A stretch of 64,000 bases of DNA, taken from NCBI RefSeq assembly GCF_900230195.1, contig NZ_OCNE01000022.1:42107-106106 (forward strand), read 5' to 3'. Source of the DNA: Streptomyces zhaozhouensis (GTDB lineage: Bacteria; Actinomycetota; Actinomycetes; Streptomycetales; Streptomycetaceae). The translations under genes and the position numbers were made by a program. The notes under the pieces were generated by a model. It was not told where the DNA came from and did not search any database. It was given only the letters and a program-made list of their open reading frames with translations. Of this stretch, positions 55,801 through 64,000 are shown piece by piece; within the stretch, counting starts at the first letter, position 1; every line of letters starts with the position of its first letter.

Positions 55801-58800
55801 CGTCCAGCTGGGCGACGGCGTCGCCGAAGCGCACCGCCTCGCGGACGTGCCGCACCCAGTACCCGGGGTCGGTCAGCTCCTCCGCGCCGGCCGGGCGGCC
55901 GGTGAGGGTCGAGACGATCGGCAGGGTGGGCGTCCGGTAGGTGACCTCGGAAAGCACCCGGCGGAAGTCGTCCAGCATCGGGTCCATCAGCGGCGAGTGG
56001 AACGCGTGGCTGACCCGCAGCCGCGTCACCTTCCGCCCCTCGCCACGCCAGTGCCCCGCGACCGCCTCCACATCCCGCTCGGCGCCCGAAACCACCACCG
56101 ACGACGGCCCGTTGACCGCCGCGATACCGACGTTCCCGCTCAGCGTCGGCAACACCTCCGCCTCGGTCGCCCGGATCGCGACCATCGCCCCACCGCTCGG
56201 CAGCGCCTGCATCAGCCCGGCGCGCGCCGCCACCACCTTCGCCGCGTCGGACAGGGACCACACTCCCGCGACATGCGCGGCGGCCAACTCACCGATCGAG
56301 TGCCCGGCCAGCACGTCGGCGCGCACCCCGAACGATGCGAGGAGCCGGAAGAGAGCGACCTCGACGGCGAAGAGCGCCGGCTGGGTGAACCCGGTCTCGT
56401 TCAGCGCTTCCTCCTCCGCGCCGAACAGCGTCTCGGCGACCGCCGGGTCGAACTCCGCCAACGCCTCGTCCAACGCGGTCTCGAACACCGGGAAGACGGC
56501 GGCCAGTTCGCGGCCCATGCCGAGCCGCTGCGAGCCCTGCCCCGAGAAGAGGAAGCCGACGCGGTGCTCGGCGGCGACGCCGCGCACCACCGCGCCGTCC
56601 CCGAGCCGCCCCTCGGCGGCGTCGGTGAGCCCGGCGACCAGATCGGTCAGGTCCCGGCCGACGACGGCCAGCCGGTGCTCGAACCCGGCCCTGGATGTCG
56701 CCAACGCGCGCGCCACGGCGGCCGGTTCGAGGTCGGGGTGGGCCGCGAGGTGGTCCCGGAGCCGCAGCGCCTGGTCAGTGAGCGCGCCCTCGGTGCGGCC
56801 TGAGACCAGCCAGGGCCCGAGCGGCGCGGGCGTCTTGGCGGGCGGCGCCGGGTCGGGCTCGGCGGGCGCCTCGATGATCACATGCGCGTTGGTGCCGCTG
56901 AACCCGAAGGACGAGACGCCCGCCCGCCGGGGCCGGTCGGCCTCCGGCCAGGGCCTGGCCTCGGTCAGCAGCTCCACCTCGCCCGCCGACCAGTCGATGT
57001 GCGGCGAGGGCTCGTCCACGTGCAGCGTCTTCGGCAGCAGCCCGTGCCGCAGCGCCATCACCATCTTGATCACCCCGCCCACGCCGGCGGCGGCCTGGGT
57101 GTGGCCGATGTTCGACTTCAACGAGCCCAGCCACAACGGCTCGTCGCCGGAACGCCGCCGCCCGTAGGTGGCGAGCAGCGCCTGCGCCTCGATCGGGTCG
57201 CCCAGCGTGGTGCCGGTGCCATGTGCCTCCACCGCGTCCACATCCGCCGTGGTCAGGCCCGCGGCCTCCAACGCCTGCCGGATCACCCGCTGTTGGGAAG
57301 GACCGTTCGGCGCCGTCAACCCGTTCGACGCACCGTCCTGGTTGACCGCGGAGCCCTTCACCACGGCCAGCACCCGGTGCCCGTTCCGCCGCGCGTCGGA
57401 GAGCCGCTCCAGCACCAGCATCCCCACGCCCTCGCCCCACCCGGTGCCGTTGGCGTCGGCGGAGAACGAGCGGCAGCGGCCGTCGGGCGAGAGGCCCTGC
57501 TGCCGGCTGAAGTCGACGAACGCGCCGGGCGTCGACATCACCGTCACCCCGCCGGCCAGCGCCAGCTCGCACTCACCCGAACGCAGCGCCCGCGCCGCCA
57601 GGTGCAGCGCCACCAGCGACGAGGAGCAGGCCGTGTCCACGGTCATGGCGGGCCCCTCAAGCCCGAAGGTGTAGGAGACCCGGCCGGAGGCGACGCTGCC
57701 CGCGTTGCCCGTGCCGAGGTAGCCCTCGACGCTCTTCGGCACGCCGTGCAGTTGCGAGGCGTAGTCGTGGTACATCACGCCGGCGAAGACCCCGGTCGCG
57801 CTGCCGCGCACCGCGTGCGGGTCAATGCCGGCCCGTTCGAACGCCTCCCAGGAGGTCTCCAGCAGCAGCCGGTGCTGCGGGTCCATCGCCAGCGCCTCAC
57901 GCGGCGAGATCCCGAAGAACGCCGGGTCGAACCGGTCGGCGTCGTGCAGGAAGCCGCCCTCGCGGGTGTAGGAGCTGCCGACGCGCTCGCCCGACGGGTC
58001 GTAGAGCGCGTCCAGGTCCCAGCCGCGCTCGGTCGGGAAGGGCGTCACCCCCTCCGCGCCGTCCGCGACCAGCCGCCACAGGTCCTCGGGGGAACGGACC
58101 CCGCCCGGGTAGCGGCAGGCCATCCCGACGATGGCGATCGGCTCGTCCGCCGTGGCCGCCGCCACGGGCGCCGCCACGGCAGCGGCGGGCGCCGCGCCCG
58201 CGAACTCGCCGTCGACGAAGCCGGCCAGCGCGGCGGGCGTCGGGTAGTCGAAGACCAGGGTGGCCGGCAGCCGCAGCCCGGTCACCGCGTTGAGCCGGTT
58301 GCGCAGGTCGACGGCGGTCAGCGAGTCGAAGCCCAGCTCGGTGAACGCCTGGCCGGCCGGCACCGCCTCCGGCCCGGCGTGCCCGAGCACCGAGGCGACC
58401 TGGGTACGCACCAGTTCCAGCAGCGCCTTGGCCCGTTCCGCCTCGGTCAGCGGCGCCAGCCGGTCCCGGAGCACGCCGGCCGGATCGGCCCCGCCGCCCG
58501 CCGCGCGGCGGTCCTTCGTCCGCACCAGACCGCTGAACACCGCAGGCACCACGGGCAGTTGCCGCACCGCCCGCAGGTCGAGCCGCATCGGCAGCAGCAC
58601 CGGGTCGCCGGCGGCGGTGGCCGCGGTGGCCAGGTCGAAGAGCCGCACGCCCTCCTCCCCGGAGAGGCCGTGCTCGGCGGCGTTCGCCACCGCGGCCCCC
58701 ATGCCGTCCGCCCACAGCCCCCAGGCCAGTGACGTGGCGGGCAGTCCCGCGGCCCGACGGTGGGCCGCCAGTCCGTCCAGGAACGCGTTGGCCGCCGCGT

Positions 58801-61800
58801 AGTTGCCCTGCCCCGGCGCGCCCAGTGTGCCCGCCACCGAGGAGAACAGGACGAAGGCCGACAGGTCCAGGTCACGGGTCAGCTCGTGCAGATGCCACGC
58901 CGCGTCCGCCTTCGGCCGGAACACCGCGTCGAACTGCTCCTCCGTCAGCGAGCCGACGGTGCCGTCCGCCAACACCCCGGCCGTGTGCACCACCGCCGTC
59001 ACCGAATGCTCGGCCAGCAACGCGGCCAGCGCCTGACGGTCCGACACGTCGCAGGCGAGGGAGACCACCTCGGCGCCGGCGGCCGTCAACTCGTCGTGCA
59101 GGTCGCCGACCCGGCCGCGCCGGCTGGCCAGGACCAGCCCCCGAACGCCGTGTTCGGCGACCAGATGGCGGGCGACCAGGCCGCCCAACGCGCCCGAGGC
59201 GCCCGTCACCAGCACCACGCTCTCCGGGCCGAACGCCGGCGCGGGCCCGGTCTCGGGCCGCACCCGCGCCAGCCGGGCCACGAACGTCCGCCCGTCCCGC
59301 ACCGCCAACTGCGGCTCGCCTGCTGCCAGCGCGGAGCGCCAGGGGCCGTCCCCGCCCTCGCCGTCGCGGTCCACCAGCACGAACCGGTCCGGGTGCTCCA
59401 CCTGCGCGGTGCGCACCAGTCCCCACACCGCCGCCAACGCCAGGTCCCGCACGTCGCCGTCGGCACCGACCGCGACCGCGCCCCGGGTCACCAACACCAG
59501 CCGGGACGCCGCACACCGCTCGTCGGCCAGCCAGCCGCGCAGCAACTCCAGCGCTTCCAGGACCCGTTGACGCACCGGCGCCGCGCCGGGCGACTCGGGG
59601 AGCCGGACCACCACCCGCTCCGGCAGCTCGTCGCCCGCGTCCAGCGCGGCGCGGATCGCCGCCCAGTCGGCGAACTCCGCCACCTGGCCCGCGTCGTCCG
59701 CCGTCACCGACGCCGGCACCCAGTCCAGCCGGAACAGCGACTCCCAGCCCTGTCGCGCCACGGCCCCCGACACCGGCCGCAGCACCAGCGACTCGACGTC
59801 GGCCACGGGGGCGCCCGCCCCGTCCGCGACCGCGAGCGCCACCCGGTCAGGCCCCGCCAGCGTCAGCCGCACCCGCAGCACGGTCGCGCCGGCGGCGTGC
59901 AGCCGCACCCCGGCCCAGGAGAACGGCAGGCCGCCCGGGGCGTCCGCCTCCCCCACCAGGCCCACCGCGTGCAGCGCCGCGTCCAGCAGCGCCGGGTGCA
60001 GCCCGAAGCCGCCGACCTCCACATCCTCGTCCAGCGCCACCTCGGCGAACACCTGGTCGCCGCGCCGCCAGGCGGCCCGCAGGCCCTGGAACACCGGCCC
60101 GTAGCCGAAGCCGGCGTCCGCCATCCGGTCGTAGACCCCGGCCAGTTCGACCGGCTCCGCCCCGGCCGGCGGCCAGGCCGCCGGCTCCCCGGTGACGGGC
60201 GCCGTCCCGGCCGCCAGGGTGCCGGCGGCGTGCCGCGTCCAGGGGTCCGCCTCGTCCTCGCGGGCGTGCACCGTGACCTGCCGCCGGCCGGAGGCGTCCG
60301 GCTCACCGACCCGCAACTGCACCCGCACGCCGCCCCGCTCGGGCACCACCAGCGGCGCCTCCAGGGTCAGCTCCTCCACCAGGTCGCAGCCGACCTGGTC
60401 GCCGGCCCGCACCGCCAGGTCCAGCAGCGCGGTGCCGGGCAGCAGCACCGACCCCTGGATCACGTGATCGGCCAGCCAGGGGTGGGACTCCACCGACAGC
60501 CGCCCGGTGAGGAGCAGCCCCTCCCCGTCGGCCGGCTCCACCAGCGCGCCCAGCAGCGGATGCCCGGCCGCGCCGAGCCCCGCCGCGTCCAGGTCGCCCG
60601 CGCCCACGCCGGTGTCCAGCCAGTAGCGGCGGTGCTGGAAGGCGTAGGTGGGCAGGTCGACACGGCGGGCGCGGGCCACGACGCTGGTGAAGAACGCCGG
60701 CCAGTCGAGGTGGACGCCCCTGGTGTGGGCCTGGGCGAGGGCGGCGAGCAGCGCCGTCTCCTCGTCGCGGTCGGCGCGCAGGGCGGGTACGAACGCGGCG
60801 TCCGGCGCGGTCTCCTGGCCGAGCGCGGTGAGCGCCCCGCCTGGACCGATCTCGACGAAGGTGACCACCCCCTCCTCCGCCAGCAGGCCGACGGCGTCGG
60901 CGAACCGGACCGCCTCGCGGACGTGCCGCACCCAGTACTCCGGGTCGGCCAGCTCCTCGGGAGTGGCGGGACGCCCGGTGAGGGTGGAGACGATCGGAAC
61001 GGTGGGCACCCCGTAGCTGACCTCGGAAAGCACCCGGCGGAAGTCGACCAGCATCGGGTCCATCAACGGCGAGTGGAACGCGTGGCTGACCCGCAGCCGC
61101 GTCACCTTCCGCCCCTCGGCCTTCCAGTGCTCCGCGACCGCCTCGACCTCGCCCTCGGCGCCAGAAACCACCACGGACGACGGCCCGTTGACCGCCGCGA
61201 TACCCACCTCCCCGGTCAGCGTCGGCAACACCTCCGCCTCGGTCGCCCGGATCGCCACCATCGCCCCACCGCTCGGCAACGCCTGCATCAACCCGGCACG
61301 CGCCGCGACCACCCGCGCCGCGTCCGACAACGACCAGAGACCGGCCACATGCGCCGCCGCCAACTCACCGATCGAATGCCCGGCAAGGACCTCGGGACGG
61401 ACGCCCCAGGACTCAACGAGCCGGAACAAGGCCACCTCGACCGCGAACAACGCCGGCTGGGTGAACCCGGTCTGATGCAGGGCCGCTTCGTCCTCGCCGA
61501 AGAGCGTCGCGCGGACAGCCGAGTCGAAGTGCCCCAACGTCTCGTTGAGGGCCCGCGCGAACACCGGGTAGCGGGCCGCGAGTTCGCGCCCCATGCCGAG
61601 CCGCTGCGAACCCTGGCCCGAGAACAGGAACGCGAGTCCGCCGGTGGCGACGGTGCCGCTGAAGACGCCCGTCGAGGGTCGGCCCTCGGCGAGCGCCGCC
61701 AGGCCGTCCACCAGCGCCGCCCGGTCCTCGCCGAGCACGACCGCCCGGTGGTCGAACGGCGCCCGCGAGGTGGCCAGCGAGAACGCGACATCCGCGGGAG

Positions 61801-64000
61801 CCAGCTCCGGGTGGCCGATGAGATGATCGCGCAGTCGGGCCGCCTGGCCGCGTAGCGCCTCCGCACCACGGGCGGACACCACCCAGGGCACCGGGCCACC
61901 GGCCCTCGCCGGGGTGTACGCCGGCTCCACCACCTGCTCGATGATGGTGTGCGCGTTGGTGCCGCTGATGCCGAACGAGGACACCGCGGCACGGCGCGGG
62001 CGGCCGGTCTCCGGCCAGGGCCGGGCCTCCGACAGCAGCTCCACCTCACCCGCGGACCAGTCCACGTTGCTGGAGGGCTCCCCGACGTGCAGCGTGGGGG
62101 GCAACTGGCCATGGCGCATGGCCATCACCATCTTGATGATCCCGGCGACACCCGCGGCGGCCTGCGTGTGGCCGATGTTGGACTTGATGGAGCCCAGCCA
62201 CAGCGGCTCGTCCCCCGCCCGGTCCTGCCCGTAGGTGGCCAGCAGCGCCTGCGCCTCGATCGGGTCACCGAGCGTGGTGCCGGTGCCGTGCGCCTCCACC
62301 GCGTCAACGTCCGCCGCGCTCAGCCCGGCGGAGCCCAACGCCTGCCGGATGACGCGCTGTTGGGAGGGTCCGTTGGGCGCGGTCAGTCCGTTGGAAGCGC
62401 CGTCCTGGTTGACGGCCGAGCCCCGGAGGACGGCCAGCACCGGGTGGCCGTTGCGGCGTGCGTCGGAGAGCCGCTCGACCAGCAGCATCCCCACGCCCTC
62501 GCCCCAGCCGGTGCCGTCCGCGTCGTCGGAGAACGACTTGCAGCGCCCGTCCGACGCCAACCCGCGCTGCCGACTGAAGTCGACAAAGGTGCTCGGCGTG
62601 GCCATCACGGTGACGCCGCCGGCCAGCGCCATCCGGCACTCGCCCTGGCGGAGCGCCTGGGCCGCCCAGTGCAGCGCGACCAGCGAGGAGGAGCAGGCGG
62701 TGTCGACCGTGACCGCCGGGCCCTCAAGCCCCAGCGCGTACGCCACCCGGCCGGACGCCACGCTGCCGGACCCGCCGGTCCCGAGGTAGCCCTCGACGTC
62801 CTCGGAGACGGAACGCAGCCTGGCGACATAGTCGTGGTACATCACGCCCGCGAAGACCCCGACCGCGCTGCCGCGCACCGCGTGCGGATCGATGCCGGCC
62901 CGTTCGAACGCCTCCCACGACGCCTCAAGCAGCAGCCGCTGCTGCGGGTCCATCGCCAACGCCTCACGCGGCGAGATCCCGAAGAACGCCGGATCGAACT
63001 GGTCCGCGTCATGCAGGAACCCGCCGGAGCGGGTGTAGGAACTGCCGGTGTGCTCCGGGTCGGGGTGGTAGAGCGCGTCGAGGTCCCACCCCCGGTTGGT
63101 GGGGAACTCGCTGATGGCATCCGTGCCCTCCAGCACCAGCCGCCACAGCGCCTCCGGAGAGTCCACCCCGCCCGGATAGCGGCACGCCATCCCGACGATC
63201 GCGATCGGCTCGTCCGTCGCCGTCGCCGCCACGGTCGCACGCGCCGGCTCGACGACGGCGGGAGCACCGGCGAGTTCGGAGCCGATGAAGCCGGCGAGCG
63301 CGGCGGGCGTCGGGTAGTCGAAGACCAGGGTGGCGGGCAGCCGCAACTCGGTCGCGGCGTTCAGATGGTTGCGCAGCTCGACCGAGCTCAGCGAGTCGAA
63401 GCCCAGTTCCCTGAATGCTCGATCCGGCGCGACGGCGTGCGCGGAACTGTGGCCCAGCACCGTCGCGGCATGGGTACGCACCAGCTCCACCAGCGCCTTC
63501 TCCCGCTCCGCCTCGGGCAACCCCGCGAGCGACTGGGCCAGCGCCGACCCCTCGGCGGTGGAGCCGGCGGCTGCCGCCGTCCGACGGGCCGGGGCCCGCA
63601 CCAGACCACGCAGCAACGGCGGCACCGGCCCGGTGCGCGCCTGACGGCGCAAGGTCGGCAGGTCCAGCGGTACCGGCGCCAGCAGCGCCCGGTCCGTGGT
63701 GGCCGCCGCGTCGAAGAGCGCCAGCCCCCGGTCCGGAACGATGGGCACCAACCCACCACCCGTGATCCGACGGGTGTCCCCCGCGTCCAGACCACCGGCC
63801 ATACCACCCTCAGCCGCCCACAACCCCCACGCCAACGACACCCCGGGCAGACCGACCGACTGCCGGTACTGAGCCAACGCATCCAGGAACGCGTTGGCCG
63901 CCGCATAGTTCCCCTGCCCCGGACCACCCAACACACCAGCCACCGACGAGAACAACACAAACGCCGAAAGGCCATGCTCACGGGTCAACTCATGCAGATG
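52874..64000 (-). CDS. modular type I polyketide synthase, N-terminus outside window
   Basis: The reading frame enters from the right edge and ends at 52874; about 3700 residues are visible. Reading N to C there is first the end of module A: KR with active Tyr at 63905-63907, and ACP Ser at 63392-63394. Module B has KS Cys at 62693-62695, AT with HAFH at 61072-61083 (malonyl), DH with a HVIQGSVLLPG motif, KR Tyr at 58799-58801 with LAD in place of LDD, and ACP Ser at 58322-58324. Module C has KS Cys at 57626-57628, AT HAFH at 55997-56008 (malonyl), DH with a HEIMGAALLPG motif, KR Tyr at 53726-53728 with LDD, and ACP Ser at 53252-53254. A C-terminal docking region ends in DEMFDLLGKEFGIS. Both complete modules should make double bonds. 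The AT and DH of module A lie outside the window or are unseen. Confidence 0.96.
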   Translation of the reverse strand, partial: HLHELTREHGLSAFVLFSSVAGVLGGPGQGNYAAANAFLDALAQYRQSVGLPGVSLAWGLWAAEGGMAGGLDAGDTRRITGGGLVPIVPDRGLALFDAAATTDRALLAPVPLDLPTLRRQARTGPVPPLLRGLVRAPARRTAAAAGSTAEGSALAQSLAGLPEAEREKALVELVRTHAATVLGHSSAHAVAPDRAFRELGFDSLSSVELRNHLNAATELRLPATLVFDYPTPAALAGFIGSELAGAPAVVEPARATVAATATDEPIAIVGMACRYPGGVDSPEALWRLVLEGTDAISEFPTNRGWDLDALYHPDPEHTGSSYTRSGGFLHDADQFDPAFFGISPREALAMDPQQRLLLEASWEAFERAGIDPHAVRGSAVGVFAGVMYHDYVARLRSVSEDVEGYLGTGGSGSVASGRVAYALGLEGPAVTVDTACSSSLVALHWAAQALRQGECRMALAGGVTVMATPSTFVDFSRQRGLASDGRCKSFSDDADGTGWGEGVGMLLVERLSDARRNGHPVLAVLRGSAVNQDGASNGLTAPNGPSQQRVIRQALGSAGLSAADVDAVEAHGTGTTLGDPIEAQALLATYGQDRAGDEPLWLGSIKSNIGHTQAAAGVAGIIKMVMAMRHGQLPPTLHVGEPSSNVDWSAGEVELLSEARPWPETGRPRRAAVSSFGISGTNAHTIIEQVVEPAYTPARAGGPVPWVVSARGAEALRGQAARLRDHLIGHPELAPADVAFSLATSRAPFDHRAVVLGEDRAALVDGLAALAEGRPSTGVFSGTVATGGLAFLFSGQGSQRLGMGRELAARYPVFARALNETLGHFDSAVRATLFGEDEAALHQTGFTQPALFAVEVALFRLVESWGVRPEVLAGHSIGELAAAHVAGLWSLSDAARVVAARAGLMQALPSGGAMVAIRATEAEVLPTLTGEVGIAAVNGPSSVVVSGAEGEVEAVAEHWKAEGRKVTRLRVSHAFHSPLMDPMLVDFRRVLSEVSYGVPTVPIVSTLTGRPATPEELADPEYWVRHVREAVRFADAVGLLAEEGVVTFVEIGPGGALTALGQETAPDAAFVPALRADRDEETALLAALAQAHTRGVHLDWPAFFTSVVARARRVDLPTYAFQHRRYWLDTGVGAGDLDAAGLGAAGHPLLGALVEPADGEGLLLTGRLSVESHPWLADHVIQGSVLLPGTALLDLAVRAGDQVGCDLVEELTLEAPLVVPERGGVRVQLRVGEPDASGRRQVTVHAREDEADPWTRHAAGTLAAGTAPVTGEPAAWPPAGAEPVELAGVYDRMADAGFGYGPVFQGLRAAWRRGDQVFAEVALDEDVEVGGFGLHPALLDAALHAVGLVGEADAPGGLPFSWAGVRLHAAGATVLRVRLTLAGPDRVALAVADGAGAPVADVESLVLRPVSGAVARQGWESLFRLDWVPASVTADDAGQVAEFADWAAIRAALDAGDELPERVVVRLPESPGAAPVRQRVLEALELLRGWLADERCAASRLVLVTRGAVAVGADGDVRDLALAAVWGLVRTAQVEHPDRFVLVDRDGEGGDGPWRSALAAGEPQLAVRDGRTFVARLARVRPETGPAPAFGPESVVLVTGASGALGGLVARHLVAEHGVRGLVLASRRGRVGDLHDELTAAGAEVVSLACDVSDRQALAALLAEHSVTAVVHTAGVLADGTVGSLTEEQFDAVFRPKADAAWHLHELTRDLDLSAFVLFSSVAGTLGAPGQGNYAAANAFLDGLAAHRRAAGLPATSLAWGLWADGMGAAVANAAEHGLSGEEGVRLFDLATAATAAGDPVLLPMRLDLRAVRQLPVVPAVFSGLVRTKDRRAAGGGADPAGVLRDRLAPLTEAERAKALLELVRTQVASVLGHAGPEAVPAGQAFTELGFDSLTAVDLRNRLNAVTGLRLPATLVFDYPTPAALAGFVDGEFAGAAPAAAVAAPVAAATADEPIAIVGMACRYPGGVRSPEDLWRLVADGAEGVTPFPTERGWDLDALYDPSGERVGSSYTREGGFLHDADRFDPAFFGISPREALAMDPQHRLLLETSWEAFERAGIDPHAVRGSATGVFAGVMYHDYASQLHGVPKSVEGYLGTGNAGSVASGRVSYTFGLEGPAMTVDTACSSSLVALHLAARALRSGECELALAGGVTVMSTPGAFVDFSRQQGLSPDGRCRSFSADANGTGWGEGVGMLVLERLSDARRNGHRVLAVVKGSAVNQDGASNGLTAPNGPSQQRVIRQALEAAGLTTADVDAVEAHGTGTTLGDPIEAQALLATYGRRRSGDEPLWLGSLKSNIGHTQAAAGVGGVIKMVMALRHGLLPKTLHVDEPSPHIDWSAGEVELLTEARPWPEADRPRRAGVSSFGFSGTNAHVIIEAPAEPDPAPPAKTPAPLGPWLVSGRTEGALTDQALRLRDHLAAHPDLEPAAVARALATSRAGFEHRLAVVGRDLTDLVAGLTDAAEGRLGDGAVVRGVAAEHRVGFLFSGQGSQRLGMGRELAAVFPVFETALDEALAEFDPAVAETLFGAEEEALNETGFTQPALFAVEVALFRLLASFGVRADVLAGHSIGELAAAHVAGVWSLSDAAKVVAARAGLMQALPSGGAMVAIRATEAEVLPTLSGNVGIAAVNGPSSVVVSGAERDVEAVAGHWRGEGRKVTRLRVSHAFHSPLMDPMLDDFRRVLSEVTYRTPTLPIVSTLTGRPAGAEELTDPGYWVRHVREAVRFGDAVAQLDADVLVEIGPGGTLSALGQETAPDAAFVPTLRADRPEDGALRTALAELHVRGVPVDWAAYHTPGGPGVELPTYAFQYQRFWPDTAAGPASDASGLGLGSADHALLGAAVTLADEDTVLFTGRLSLRTHPWLAGHEIMGAALLPGTAFVELAVRAGDQVGLDAVEELTLESPLVLPARGAVQVQLRVGAPDGAGRRPLAVHAREEDGDPTWVRHASGLLAAGGAAPAPAGPGAWPPAGAEPVELAGLYDEMADGGFRYGPLFQGLRAAWRRGDEVFAEVALDEDVEVGGFGLHPALLDAALHAVGLTAGAAQGLPFSWSGVRLHAAGATALRVRLAPTEAGGVSLSVTDGAGTPVADVDALVLRPVAPEALGAARRSESLFRVDWVPAPTPPPTVASAGGPGSVAEFADWAAIRAALEAGESLPERVVVRCVGDHDAAAARERVLHLLELLRGWLADERCAASRLVLVTRGAVAVEPGEDVPDLAGAAVWGLARSARSENPDRLVLLDVDGEDGWKPAVASAEPELAVRGGEVWVPRLARVRPEPVEGAGFGAGPVLVTGASGVLGGLVARRLVAEHGVRELVLASRRGEFGALREELEVAGAEVTAVACDVGDREAVAGLLAAHPVTAVVHVAGVLDDATIPSLTAERIDTVFRPKVDAAWNLHESTRGLELSAFVLFSSAAGTFGNAGQGNYAAANAYLDALAQHRRAVGLPATSLAWGLWAGEDGMGAGLARTGAVGLEAEEGLALFDAAALGTDPVVLPMRLDLRGARRLPSVPPLLSGLVRTATRRAVETGTDPAAALRERLAALPPAERTSALLDLVCARVAAVLALPGPEAVDERRAFTELGFDSLTAVELRNRLNTATGLRLPATLVFDHPTPLDLVERIADGLAVDEPAVGVADGVAPLLAELGRIEAGLASIRPGDDTDDRVGERLAALLATWRESRAGAAEGAPDDLDDATDDEMFDLLGKEFGIS

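Noticed and set aside
58760..61855. 1031-codon plus-strand open frame opposite the upstream PKS
   Set aside because: Same shadow pattern as above, with no start signal and no domain.

Overview
The window is high-GC actinomycete chromosome, almost certainly Streptomyces or a close relative. The evidence is strong third-position G/C bias, many GTG starts, GTGA start/stop overlaps, Tat-type signal peptides, a gatC-gatA-gatB cluster followed by an rmdB-like GGDEF/EAL gene and ligA, and a large modular polyketide synthase. The order gat genes, rmdB-like, ligA, metE-like, mnmA, cysteine desulfurase, glycine-cleavage genes, sdaA matches, from memory, the S. coelicolor SCO5501-SCO5469 neighbourhood.

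Positions 1-26.3 kb look like conserved core chromosome. They hold a left-truncated LuxR/LAL-type ATPase regulator, the Glu/Asp-tRNA amidotransferase operon with a 75-residue accessory protein, and an rmdB-like cyclic-di-GMP enzyme. Then come ligA, a short MetE-like protein, an SDR, a nitrilase-family hydrolase, mnmA with its cysteine desulfurase partner, and two peptidoglycan amidases. An exported nuclease/phosphatase-fold protein, Dps and two SseB-like proteins follow. The block ends with a tandem glycine riboswitch driving gcvT-gcvH-sdaA; glyA, which I would expect between gcvH and sdaA, is absent. This part carries several short repeats: a 4 x 43-bp array, a G5C microsatellite coding poly-glycine, and small tandem duplications at gene ends.

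A strong bidirectional terminator after sdaA marks the change to accessory DNA. From 26.3 to 40.3 kb there are regulators (NarL-type, TetR, OmpR-type, SARP), two MFS pumps, three reductases or hydrolases, two antibiotic-biosynthesis-monooxygenase-like proteins, and decaying genes: a 24-residue stump of an FAD monooxygenase, a frameshifted O-methyltransferase and a frameshifted DUF2690 protein. A palindrome TGAACC-N4-GGTTCA occurs twice between tetR and its divergent MFS pump and once more before an SDR 4.6 kb away, which suggests a small TetR regulon.

From 40.36 kb to the right edge the minus strand encodes a type II thioesterase and two modular type I PKS proteins. The upstream one is cut by the window edge. 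The last four modules are all KS-AT-DH-KR-ACP, with predicted extenders malonyl, malonyl, malonyl, methylmalonyl, and the chain ends in a thioesterase. Co-linearity predicts a conjugated tetraene ending in an alpha-methyl carboxyl group. The tailoring and regulatory genes next to it resemble those of aromatic polyketide clusters, so the region may be a hybrid or the worn edge of a second cluster.
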